Assembly (NCBI GenBank): GCA_001899635.1
Contig: MKVQ01000030.1
Span: 1 to 64,000, forward strand
DNA length: 64,000 bases
From: Myxococcales bacterium 68-20
GTDB lineage: Bacteria; Myxococcota_A; Polyangia; Polyangiales; Polyangiaceae
Direction of reading: 5' to 3'
Position numbers and translations under genes: made by a program. Below the pieces are notes generated by a model, which searched no databases, had not been told where the DNA came from, and saw only the letters and a list, made by a program, of their open reading frames with translations. Positions 8,188-16,635 of this stretch are shown here, in pieces (within the stretch, counting starts at the first letter, position 1; each line of letters begins with the position of its first letter).

Positions 8188-8498
8188 TGCCGTCGATCGA
8201 TCCCGCCATGGTCCACTACGACTTCGTGAACCTGCAGGCGGGTCAATCGCGCGGGCAGTTCCTCGACGCGCTCGGCACCGGGCTGAACCCGAGCCTGAGT
8301 CGCAGCTCGCAGATCGCCGAGCCGTGCTCGTCCGGTTCGGAGTTGGACGGGCTTGCGCCCGCGGCGTTCGGCGGACCGGAACCCAGCTACTTTCCGAACG
8401 CCCGGCTCACCATCCGGAAATCTACTCGATGGTCACAACGTGAACGCGCACCCGAACCGCCTCCAGAGCAGGCGCGCAATCGACCGCTGGCTCGAGGA
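8188..8498 (+). pseudogene. Decayed duplicate of the 3' end of the alpha/beta-hydrolase gene
   Basis: The sequence matches 6246-6558 of the hydrolase gene almost base for base, in the same orientation. The shared stretch includes PSIDPAMVH, DFVNLQA, GQFLDALGTGLNPSLSRSSQI and FGGPEPSY. Single-base losses after SQIAEP and again near the LTIRK segment break the frame, and the nucleophile half is absent. Homology begins abruptly at 8188 and stops at about 8498, at the stop codon of the neighbouring minus-strand gene. Confidence 0.9.
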
Positions 8499-8499
8499 G

Positions 8500-9015
8500 T
8501 CACGGCTCCGCTCGAAGCGGCGTACGAGAGCCTGCGGTGAATCGTCCCCGAGCGCCTCGCCGCCCGCGGGGCGACCCTTGGGCAGGACGCCCGTCGACGA
8601 GATTCTTGGTCACTCGCTTCGCGACCTCCGAGGCCGCGAAGGTGATGACGGAGATCGTGATCGTGTCGAAGACGCGACGGCCGAACGACGGTCGAGCGAC
8701 GAGGTTCAGACGCTTGCCGAGATCGAGGCGCCTGAGCGCCTCCGACACGCGGTACGAGAGCGAGCGCCGGCGTCGCGCCTTCAGGGCGAGGCTGACCGCG
8801 AACAGGCTCGCTCCGAAGTGCGCGCCGATCCCGATCAGTGACAGCGCCGCCGACTTCGCGCGCAGCTTCGCGTGCACGACGACCTCCGCGATGTGATGAC
8901 GGCGCGCATCGAGCGTGTCGACGACACGCAAGAGGCGTGATCGGATGATCCGTGCCCTGCGCTCCAGGAGCTCCGTCCGCTCGTCGGCCGCGATCTCGTC
9001 CGTGGGGGAGCTCAT
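8500..9015 (-). CDS. DUF3618-like envelope protein
   Basis: The protein has 171 residues and its ATG overlaps the upstream gene's stop (ATGA). The N-terminal residues 1-60 are charged and helical, with IIRSRLLRVVDTLDARRHHI, resembling DUF3618/YqjD-like proteins. A hydrophobic stretch at about 58-78 (LSLIGIGAHFGASLFAVSLA) and a weaker one at about 118-130 could be membrane helices. The C-terminus is basic and Gly/Arg-rich and ends where the hydrolase-fragment homology begins, so the tail may have been reshaped by that insertion. The pairing with a Holin-X gene is the usual context for this family, whose function is not settled. Confidence 0.65.
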   Translation of the reverse strand: MSSPTDEIAADERTELLERRARIIRSRLLRVVDTLDARRHHIAEVVVHAKLRAKSAALSLIGIGAHFGASLFAVSLALKARRRRSLSYRVSEALRRLDLGKRLNLVARPSFGRRVFDTITISVITFAASEVAKRVTKNLVDGRPAQGSPRGRRGARGRFTAGSRTPLRAEP

Positions 9016-9413
9016 GCGATGTGCTCCTTCAGCTGAGCGACCTCGCTCCTCAGGCGGTGCCTCGTCCTCTCGAGCGGCTTCTTCGAGAGCAGCGAGTACC
9101 CCGCGAACGCGGCGGCAACGCCGATGAGTAGGAGCGCGCCAGCGACTGCGAGCGCTGCGAGGACGGTCCCACCGAGCGCGATGACGAGCGCAACGGCAAT
9201 CAAGCAGAGGACGAGGACGCCAGCGGCGAGCGCGATGCCGAAGACCACGGCCGCCTTCCTCGCCTGCTTGATCTCCTTCTGGATCTCGATTCTCGCGAGC
9301 TCGATCTCGATGCGGGCGAGCTCCTTCGCTTCCTCGAGCGCCTCGCGAACGAGATCGGCAGTCGAGGCCTCCTCTAGCGCGAGGCGCTCGGGTTGCGGCT
9401 GGACGTTACTCAT
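9012..9413 (-). CDS. Holin-X superfamily (DUF1469) membrane protein
   Basis: The start is the ATG at 9413, preceded by a strong AAGGAGATCACG ribosome site; the frame is open further upstream but has no start as good. The protein has 133 residues. A helical N-terminus of about 50 residues (LVREALEEAKELARIEIELA) is followed by two membrane helices (VVFGIALAAGVLVLCLIAVA and LAALAVAGALLLIGVAAAF) and a charged amphipathic tail. This is the standard architecture of DUF1469/putative Holin-X proteins such as the YqjE group. It is not a phage lysis cassette. It is translationally coupled to the DUF3618-like gene downstream. Confidence 0.8.
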   Translation of the reverse strand: MSNVQPQPERLALEEASTADLVREALEEAKELARIEIELARIEIQKEIKQARKAAVVFGIALAAGVLVLCLIAVALVIALGGTVLAALAVAGALLLIGVAAAFAGYSLLSKKPLERTRHRLRSEVAQLKEHIA

Positions 9414-9647
9414 GATCGTGATCTCCTTGTGCTGGGCGTTCGTCTCCGAATCTTCTCGCCGTCCGCTCGAGGGCGAGCCTCGCGATCCCTTCCTCGACCT
9501 CACGTGTCAGCGTGTTGCATCGTCCATACCGGTCGATCCCAGCGGCACGCCCGGCCCCGGACACACGCCCGCGCGTGGCGAACCGCCCGTCTCACGAAAC
9601 GAGCAGCGGGCTCACGTCGACATGCACGTCCCGCAACGACGTCCCCG

Positions 9648-9675
9648 AGCCTGAAGCCTGGAGCCTGGAGCCTGG
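9648..9675. repeat. Four tandem copies of a 7-bp unit (AGCCTGG)
   Basis: The units are AGCCTGA followed by AGCCTGG three times. They lie in the 270-bp gap between the end of tamB and the Holin-X gene start. No role is evident. Confidence 0.8.
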
Positions 9676-9683
9676 AGGGAGTC

Positions 9684-12600
9684 TCAGTACCGCTTCTGCC
9701 AAATCGCATCGAGAAGCGCCGTTCCTCGATCGCCGAACGTGGTCTCGAGCGACCAGTTGCGATGGAAACGGTACTCGATGTTCGCAAGGTTCTTGTCAGG
9801 CGCGGTGATCGGAGGCGTGCCGATGACGTGCGCGTAGCCGATCGACACACGTGGCGAGAGCTGCACGTCGACCTCGGGGCGCGGGTTGTTCGAGCGCGTC
9901 GTGTCGATGCGCGCCGTCGCCTGGATCCCGGCGAGGTCGTCGAGCGCCTCGGTGAGCCCCTGGGCCACGAAGCCTCCTCCCAGACCGACGGCGGTCTTCG
10001 TCGTCCCGTCGGCCTTCGTCCCCGGCTGCGCCGGCCGCGGATTCGCGCCGTCAGCGGTGCCGAACAGGACGAGTGCGAGGATCTCGCTGTTCGGTCGCGG
10101 TGGCTCGGAGCGGAGGTTTACCTTGCCCGTCTTCACCGGACCGACGAAGTCCGCAAAGATCCGCGAGCCATCCGCGGCCGTCCAGGCGGCAGTGGCGACG
10201 ACGACCGGATTCGGCGGCGACTCTCCCGTGAACGTCACGGTGCCCTTCTCGATCTCGAACTTCTTGCCCTGCACGTCGACCCAGCCGCCGTCGATGCGGA
10301 TCCGGCCGTCGAGCTTCGACTCGCCTCCTTCAATCGACACCTTCGGATTTCCCGTGAGATGAACCGTGAGCTGGTTTCCACGATCGATCGTGATCCTGCC
10401 GAGGCGGACGTCGACGTCGAGACGCGTCGCGTCGCCTTGCAGATCCTCGGCGCCCGTCGGCACGGCCTTCTCCAGCGGAAGCTCCACGAACCTGTTCCGG
10501 CCGCGGTAGACGCCGACGCGGATGTTCTCCCTCTGCTCGAGGGACTGCACCCCGCTCTTCATCACCTGGGGCAGCTCGAAGTTCATCTTCGGGACGTCGA
10601 CGGTGACCGATGTCTCCTTCCCGTCCGGGCTCTGCGACGCCTCGACCTTGATCGCGCCAGACACCTGGCCGAACGGCTGCCCCTGCAGGGCGATCGAGAG
10701 CGGGCTCTTCTGCGGAATGCCGATGTTCGCCGTCGCGTGCGCGACGCGCATCCCGTCGAGCTTCGCCTGCGCGTCCGCGTGGAGCTCGCCCTGTGTGCCC
10801 TTCGCGTAGACGTCGGTGACGCGAACCGTACCGTCGCGCGTGAGCGCGACCGACGCCCTGACGCCTCGAAGCTCGTCGCCGAGCGCAGCGATCTGCACGA
10901 TGCCATGGTGGAACTTCACGTCGCCGTCGATCGCCGCGCCCCGCTGGCCCGGGACGATGCGGGCCGTCGCGTTCGCATCGATGCGACCGTCGAGCATCGG
11001 GACCGCACTCTGGACGAACGGCTGGATCGCGGCGGCGCGGAACGACTTCGCCTGGAGCTTCGCCTCAAGCGGCTGCTCGGCGTCGAGCTTCGGTGTGACC
11101 TCGGCTCCCCACACGAGCCCGTTCGCTAGGGTCGCATCGAGGAAGCCGTCATTCTGCTCGAGTCGCACCTTCGCGGCGAGCTTCCCGCGGCCGGCGTCGA
11201 ATGAGAGGAAGCCCTTCGTGTACTGCGCCTTGCCCACGGCGAAGCCGTCGAGATCGAGGCGCCCCTCCACGTGCGCGTCCGCGTGCAGGCCCGCGAGCGT
11301 GAGCTCGCCGCTGACATTCCCGCGGATCTGGCGCTCCGCGAGCTGGGGAACGGTCTGGAGCGGGAAGGACGCGAGCCGGAGGTGGCCCGATGCGTTCCAG
11401 GGCAGCGCGCCGTTCCCGACGACGACGTCGCGGGCTCGCGCCTCCACACGTGCACGGACGTCGAGAAGCGCCTCCCCGCGCGCGCGGACATTTGCAGAGA
11501 GGTCGGCGATGCGTCCGTCGTAGTCGACGATGACGTCGGCGTCGGCCCTCGCGTCGGGCGGAAGCGCCGGAGAACGCACGCCGCGCGTACGCGCGACGAG
11601 GCGGACGGTCGGCTCGAGGAGCGTGCCCGAAGCGACGAGCTCCGCTTCGATCGCTCCCTGGACGTCGTTCACGCCAAGGATCGAGGGCAGCCGATCGAGC
11701 TGGCGCGGAGGGATGACGAGCGTGGCGTTGATCGGCGCGGTCGTAGCGCGGTCGCGCGCGCGTGCGGGCTCGGCGGCGATCTCGGCGTAGGGCAGGATCG
11801 TCTTCGCATCCAGCGCGACGACAGCGCCGTGCCGATCGGTCGCTCGGAACGCGACGCTCGTGAGGCCACTCGTGCCGTCGTTGCGCACGTCGAGCCCGAA
11901 GTCGAGGTCGGTCGAGCGCCAGCGCGGCGGGCCCGTCACCTCGATGCCGCCGACCTTCTTGGTCGGCCCGGGCGGTCCGGCGACGACGAGCCCGTTCGTG
12001 TGTGCGTGCAGCTGGACCTCGGGCGCCGCGTCGGGCGCGTCCCGACTGACGCTCCCCTGCACCGTCAAGAGCCCGCGGACGTCCGCGACCGGGAGCACCT
12101 TCGCCGGCAGGAGCGGGGCGGCGCGCTCCATGTCGACCGCACCGTCGAGGTGGACGCGTCCAGCCGCTCTCTTCCATGAACGAGGGTCGTCCACGCGGCC
12201 GTCGATGACGAGGCGCTCCGCGTGGACCCGCAGTACTCCAGAGTCTCCAACGTTAGCGCCGATGTCGAGCGCGACCTCGCGATCGTCGATCGATGCGTCA
12301 ATCACGGCGCCGGCGCGCTTCGCTTCGCGCATCGCGAGATCGCGGAGCTCGGCGTGGACCTTCCCCTTCGCGACGCCGCCACGGAGGGTCGCCTCGCCGC
12401 GGACGGCGAGGGTCCCGCTCCGGATCCCGAGCGGTTCGTTCTTTCCCGCGATCCGGGCGGCGAGCGGAACGTCGATCCGAGGCGCGTCGATGCTGGCGCG
12501 GACCTCGCGCGCGTCCTTCGACAGCTCGACGCGGATCGGATCGCCGACGCCGCAGACCTCGGCGCCCTCCACGCGCAGGCTCGGGCCATGAATCCGCACG

Positions 12601-14324
12601 AGGCGAGCGCTCGCCGAGATCTTCTCGTCGGCCGAACGTGCGGCGTCGACGCGCGCGTCACGGATCGTGATCGCCTTCTCGATGGTCTCGACACGCGCAC
12701 GCGCTCGCGCATCGAGCGAGGCGAGCGGGAGCGTCTCCGTGAGGAGCTGACGAGCATGGACCTCCGCGTCGATGACGGGCCGATCGATCGTCCCTTGAGC
12801 TCTGGCCTTCGCCTCGAGCCTGCCGACCGAGAGCTGCTCGTCCTTCACCCTGGTGAGGACGACCGTCACCTCCGCCGAGTCGATCACGTTCTCCGGCAGG
12901 AGCATCCGAGCCGAGGCGTCCACCGCGGCGCTGCCGCCGACCCTGGTACCGATCTTCGGCACCCGACGCAGGTCGGGGATCCGCGACCGGACAGCTGCCG
13001 TCAGTACCTGCGCGTCGGGCGCGCCTTCTCGCGGCGCGAGGTTCACCGCAACCTCGGTCGGCATCGCCTTGTCGTGGATGCGCGCGCGAACCTGCGCCGC
13101 CTTGCCCTCGAACTTCCCTCGCGCCTCGACGCGAGGGATCGCCTGCCGATCGATCGTTCCCGGCAGCGTGTGGAACGAAGCTTCGCCGCGGATCCCGCCG
13201 TCGTCGAACACGAGGGCAGCGCGCGCGTCGAGGCCGACGTTCGTCTCGGGCGCGCCCCGGCTGACGGCCGACACGTCGACGTTGCGCGCGGAGACGGATC
13301 CGTTGATCTCCGTGCTCGCGCCCGCGACTACGATCGCGCTCGCGTCGAGGCGAGCCTTGCCTAGCAGGAGCTTGGCCTGCGTCTCGACTCGCGGGAGATC
13401 TCCGTGCGCCTCCACGTGGAGCGAGATCGGATCGCGGATCGCGATCCCATCGACGATGGAGCTCATCTGCCCGCCGGTCGGATCGTGCGCATCGAAGCGG
13501 GCGTCGATCCGCCGATCGTTCATTCGAGCCTCCAGTGTCGCCCGCACGCCGGCGATCCGTCCCTCGAAGACCGCCTGGACGTCCATTCCCTGCCCGTTCG
13601 GCGCGGGGATCGCGAGCTTGCCGCCGATCGTGCCCCGCGGATCGGCGCCCCGCGGCAGGGATCGCGTGACGAGGTGCACGCGATCGAGCTCGGCGCGCGT
13701 CACGGACGGATCCACGTATGCCCTCGCCTCTAGGCCGGACAGATCGGCGTCGACGAGCGGCGCTCCCGGAGGAGTGCCGTGCACCCAGGCGTGATCGAGC
13801 CGCACGACCGGGGCCTCGACGCGGACGCCACGCCCGGGCGGCTCGTTCGGCTTCTTCGGGGTTGGCGGCTTCTTCGCGGCGAACGCGTTCGCGATGCGGA
13901 GGTTGCCTGTCCGATCGGCATCGAGGTTCACGTCGACGTTGCCGACCGAGGCCGAGGGGACGTCGATCGCGATCGGTCCCTTGCCGAAGAGCGCCGACCT
14001 CGCCGCCTCGAGCGCGCGGATGCGAACGCACACGCCATCGACGTGGATCACCTGCACGCCCTCGGGATCGTACACGCGGGCGCGGACGCCACAGGCGCCA
14101 CCGAGGCCGAGCGCTGCAATGTGGTCGATTTGGACCGTGCCTGCGAGGTTGGTCTCGAGGATGCCGTTCACCTGCGTCGCGACGAGCCGTCTCGCCGCCG
14201 GCAGGTCCAGATGCACGACTGCTGCACACGCGGACGCCGCGACGAACATGACGCTCACGCCCACGACGGAGCCAATCACACCAAGGACCCGTCGTGCGCG
14301 GTTGCGCTCGAGCTTCGAAGTCAT
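9684..14324 (-). CDS. tamB: Translocation and assembly module protein TamB (DUF490)
   Basis: This 1546-residue inner-membrane-anchored protein has an N-terminal membrane segment at about residues 13-34 (VLGVIGSVVGVSVMFVAAS) followed by a very long beta-rich region. The repetitive strands (for example ARVEARARDVVVGN and ANATARIVPGQRG) suit the taco-shaped beta-helix of AsmA-like TamB proteins. The C-terminal DUF490 part (about the last 380 residues) includes GGWVDVQGKKFEIEKGTVTF, NSEILALVLFG and the closing WSLETTFGDRGTALLDAIW. Its ATG shares a base with the tamA stop (TGATG), so the pair is translationally coupled. TamB is known to work with TamA in outer-membrane protein insertion and in lipid traffic across the periplasm. 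Confidence 0.93.
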   Translation of the reverse strand: MTSKLERNRARRVLGVIGSVVGVSVMFVAASACAAVVHLDLPAARRLVATQVNGILETNLAGTVQIDHIAALGLGGACGVRARVYDPEGVQVIHVDGVCVRIRALEAARSALFGKGPIAIDVPSASVGNVDVNLDADRTGNLRIANAFAAKKPPTPKKPNEPPGRGVRVEAPVVRLDHAWVHGTPPGAPLVDADLSGLEARAYVDPSVTRAELDRVHLVTRSLPRGADPRGTIGGKLAIPAPNGQGMDVQAVFEGRIAGVRATLEARMNDRRIDARFDAHDPTGGQMSSIVDGIAIRDPISLHVEAHGDLPRVETQAKLLLGKARLDASAIVVAGASTEINGSVSARNVDVSAVSRGAPETNVGLDARAALVFDDGGIRGEASFHTLPGTIDRQAIPRVEARGKFEGKAAQVRARIHDKAMPTEVAVNLAPREGAPDAQVLTAAVRSRIPDLRRVPKIGTRVGGSAAVDASARMLLPENVIDSAEVTVVLTRVKDEQLSVGRLEAKARAQGTIDRPVIDAEVHARQLLTETLPLASLDARARARVETIEKAITIRDARVDAARSADEKISASARLVRIHGPSLRVEGAEVCGVGDPIRVELSKDAREVRASIDAPRIDVPLAARIAGKNEPLGIRSGTLAVRGEATLRGGVAKGKVHAELRDLAMREAKRAGAVIDASIDDREVALDIGANVGDSGVLRVHAERLVIDGRVDDPRSWKRAAGRVHLDGAVDMERAAPLLPAKVLPVADVRGLLTVQGSVSRDAPDAAPEVQLHAHTNGLVVAGPPGPTKKVGGIEVTGPPRWRSTDLDFGLDVRNDGTSGLTSVAFRATDRHGAVVALDAKTILPYAEIAAEPARARDRATTAPINATLVIPPRQLDRLPSILGVNDVQGAIEAELVASGTLLEPTVRLVARTRGVRSPALPPDARADADVIVDYDGRIADLSANVRARGEALLDVRARVEARARDVVVGNGALPWNASGHLRLASFPLQTVPQLAERQIRGNVSGELTLAGLHADAHVEGRLDLDGFAVGKAQYTKGFLSFDAGRGKLAAKVRLEQNDGFLDATLANGLVWGAEVTPKLDAEQPLEAKLQAKSFRAAAIQPFVQSAVPMLDGRIDANATARIVPGQRGAAIDGDVKFHHGIVQIAALGDELRGVRASVALTRDGTVRVTDVYAKGTQGELHADAQAKLDGMRVAHATANIGIPQKSPLSIALQGQPFGQVSGAIKVEASQSPDGKETSVTVDVPKMNFELPQVMKSGVQSLEQRENIRVGVYRGRNRFVELPLEKAVPTGAEDLQGDATRLDVDVRLGRITIDRGNQLTVHLTGNPKVSIEGGESKLDGRIRIDGGWVDVQGKKFEIEKGTVTFTGESPPNPVVVATAAWTAADGSRIFADFVGPVKTGKVNLRSEPPRPNSEILALVLFGTADGANPRPAQPGTKADGTTKTAVGLGGGFVAQGLTEALDDLAGIQATARIDTTRSNNPRPEVDVQLSPRVSIGYAHVIGTPPITAPDKNLANIEYRFHRNWSLETTFGDRGTALLDAIWQKRY

Positions 14325-16474
14325 CAATACGCCTCGCCGATGCCGAGGGAGACTGCGATTGGAATGCCAAGCGGGAACGTCTCGGGGCGGCGCTCGTCCG
14401 GCGGGAGGCCGCCGATGACCTGCATCCCGGGGATCCGGTAGCCGATGTCGAGACGGACGGGGCCGACGGGTGTGTCGTAACGTCCGCCCGCACCGCAGGA
14501 GAGGTGAGGCCGATTCAGCCGGATGTCCGTCGTCCGTGGCGAAACGTCACTCGCATCACAGAAGGTCGCTGCAGAGAGCGGGCCGGTGATCTTGAAGCGG
14601 AACTCCGCAGACGCCTCCCAAAGTGTGAAGCCGCCCGTCGGTGTCCGGCAGTCGATTCCGTTCCCACACGCCGTGCCGAGCCGCTGGATCTCGGCGTCGG
14701 GCGAGATGAACGGGACGACGTCGTGCGGGCCGACGCCGCGAAGCGGGTAGCCGCGATTCGACGTCGGACCGCCGGAGAAGAACCCGCGGAAGAATGTGAG
14801 CTGGTAGTCGCGCGTCCGCGCCTTGGACAGTTCGAATTCGCTCAGTCGACGGCGGACCTGCTCGCCGTAGTTGCGCGGGAAGAGGAGACCGACGGAGCCG
14901 CGAACCGCGAACACGATGCCCTTCGAGACGGAGACGTAGGCGCGGAGATCGGGCTGGACCTTCACGTCGTCGGCCTGGCCGCCGAACGGGCCGCCAGCCA
15001 CCTGCAACGTGTTCAAGAGGTAGAAGCCCTTCCGCGGGTGAACGCGATTGTCTCGGAAGTCGAGCGACGTGATGAGCTCCGGATACGAGATGAATAGAGT
15101 GCCGAGCGTCGGATCGCGTTCACCGACGTACGCGAATGGGTAGGCGACCTGCAGGTTGTGCGAGATCGCGCCGTAGAGGCGCCGGTACGTCCGGTCGACG
15201 CCGATGCCGTTGCGCGCCTCCGCGTACCCGATCACCCGCTGGTTCGGAGGAGGATTCGGGTCGAGCATCAGCGCCTGAACGTTGAACTCGGGACGGATGA
15301 ACGCGTTCGTACGCGCCTCGATGAAGCCGGGCTGCCGGAAGTCGATTCGGAGGCGCTCCTCCGGAAGGAGTCTGTTCGGCGCCTCGATGTTGTTGATGCG
15401 GAGCGGATACAGCACGACGCCCGGCTTGAACCTCACGCTGAACGTGCGCAGGCCGCCGAAGAAGTTGCGGTGCTCCCAGCCGAAGATGCCGTGCACGTCG
15501 CTCTTCAGCGCGTCGAGCTCGACGCCGCCGCCGGCGCGGATGGTCCGCAGTCGCGACGGCTCGAGCTTGACCTTCACAGGGACGACGCGCTCCAAGGCCC
15601 CGCGGGCCGAGCGATCGGGGGACGGCGCGGGCAGGTCGGGCGTGATGTCGACTGACGCGAAGACGCCGAGGTCGAGGAGGGCCTGCTGTGCCGAGTCGAG
15701 CTCCGCCTCCGAGTACGTCGCGCCAGGCTCGAGATCGAGCGCGCGACGAACCGGCGCCTCGGGCAGATCTCCAAGGCCCTCGATCGTCACCGGACCGAAG
15801 ATGCACGGCTCGCCCGGCGTCACCGTCAGGACGACGTCGACCTCGTGCCGGACGATGTCTACGGTCGCGTCGTTCTCGACCTTCGCGTACGCGTAGCCGC
15901 GATCGCTGAGCGCGCGACGGACCGCGCCCAGCGCCATCTCGAAGCTCTCCTCCTCGAACGGCGCGCCGACGCTCAGCGTGTCCTCCGCGGAGCGCCGGGC
16001 GATGTCGGCGAGGTCCTTCGGAAGGTCCTCGAGCCCTTCGATGCGGACGCTCCGCAGGAGGACCGGCTTACCTTCCTCGACGATGATCTCGACGCGGACA
16101 TGCCTGTCGTTCTTGACGTGCACGCGTCCGGCGCGGGCGTGCGCTTCGTAGTACCCCTTCGACCGATAGAACGCCTCGACGCGGGCGAGATCGCGCTGGA
16201 GGACGTTCCAATCGAAGACCGAATACTCGTAGATGAGGCCGCGGAAGAGACCGAGGAGCTTCTCGCTCTCCGTCGTCGCGATCTTGTCCTTCACGTCGCC
16301 ATCGTCGATCTTCTTTGCGCCGCGGACGGTCACGTCGTCCACGGACATGCGGCCCCTCGGCACCGTGTTGCACCCGAGCAGGGCCACGAAGAGCGCCAGG
16401 ACGCCGAGCACACTGGCCAAGAGAGAGACGAACGATCGCTGCGAGTGCGGCGCAGAGCGCGGAGGTTGCGACAT
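14324..16474 (-). CDS. tamA: Omp85-family assembly protein TamA, lipoprotein variant
   Basis: The protein has 716 residues. The N-terminus has a lipobox (VALLGC, Cys35), so the mature protein should be lipidated, unlike Escherichia TamA. POTRA-like domains follow: MSVDDVTVRGAKKIDDGDV, then RVEAFYRSKGYYEAHARAG, VRIEGLEDLPKDLA and FGPVTIEGLGDLPEAPV, at about residues 42-275. The C-terminal half is the 16-strand-type barrel with FRGFFSGGPTSNRGYPLRGV and FTLWEASAEFRFKITGPLSA, typical Omp85 landmarks. It ends IAVSLGIGEAY, near the usual aromatic C-terminus. tamB overlaps immediately downstream. Lipidated TamA relatives (TamL) are known in Bacteroidota. The start ATG is at 16474. Confidence 0.9.
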   Translation of the reverse strand: MSQPPRSAPHSQRSFVSLLASVLGVLALFVALLGCNTVPRGRMSVDDVTVRGAKKIDDGDVKDKIATTESEKLLGLFRGLIYEYSVFDWNVLQRDLARVEAFYRSKGYYEAHARAGRVHVKNDRHVRVEIIVEEGKPVLLRSVRIEGLEDLPKDLADIARRSAEDTLSVGAPFEEESFEMALGAVRRALSDRGYAYAKVENDATVDIVRHEVDVVLTVTPGEPCIFGPVTIEGLGDLPEAPVRRALDLEPGATYSEAELDSAQQALLDLGVFASVDITPDLPAPSPDRSARGALERVVPVKVKLEPSRLRTIRAGGGVELDALKSDVHGIFGWEHRNFFGGLRTFSVRFKPGVVLYPLRINNIEAPNRLLPEERLRIDFRQPGFIEARTNAFIRPEFNVQALMLDPNPPPNQRVIGYAEARNGIGVDRTYRRLYGAISHNLQVAYPFAYVGERDPTLGTLFISYPELITSLDFRDNRVHPRKGFYLLNTLQVAGGPFGGQADDVKVQPDLRAYVSVSKGIVFAVRGSVGLLFPRNYGEQVRRRLSEFELSKARTRDYQLTFFRGFFSGGPTSNRGYPLRGVGPHDVVPFISPDAEIQRLGTACGNGIDCRTPTGGFTLWEASAEFRFKITGPLSAATFCDASDVSPRTTDIRLNRPHLSCGAGGRYDTPVGPVRLDIGYRIPGMQVIGGLPPDERRPETFPLGIPIAVSLGIGEAY

Positions 16475-16635
16475 CGAAGAGAGCCCGCGTTCGCGTCGAG
16501 CAAGCGCGACACCAGCGCTATTTCGCGCGCAGCTCCCCGATTTCGGTCTCGTGCTATGCGATCCTGCCCCACGATGTGGCGCCGCTGCCGCTCAGGGACG
16601 CCGGCGGCCGCGAAGAGCTCGACGCCGGAAACGGT

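Noticed and set aside
9012-9413. Phage holin as sign of a prophage
   Set aside because: DUF1469/Holin-X proteins are common chromosomal envelope proteins, and no phage genes are nearby.
9393-14441. Several 200-580 residue plus-strand ORFs across tamB
   Set aside because: They are antisense shadows of tamB with Arg/Asp-rich, low-complexity products and no family features.
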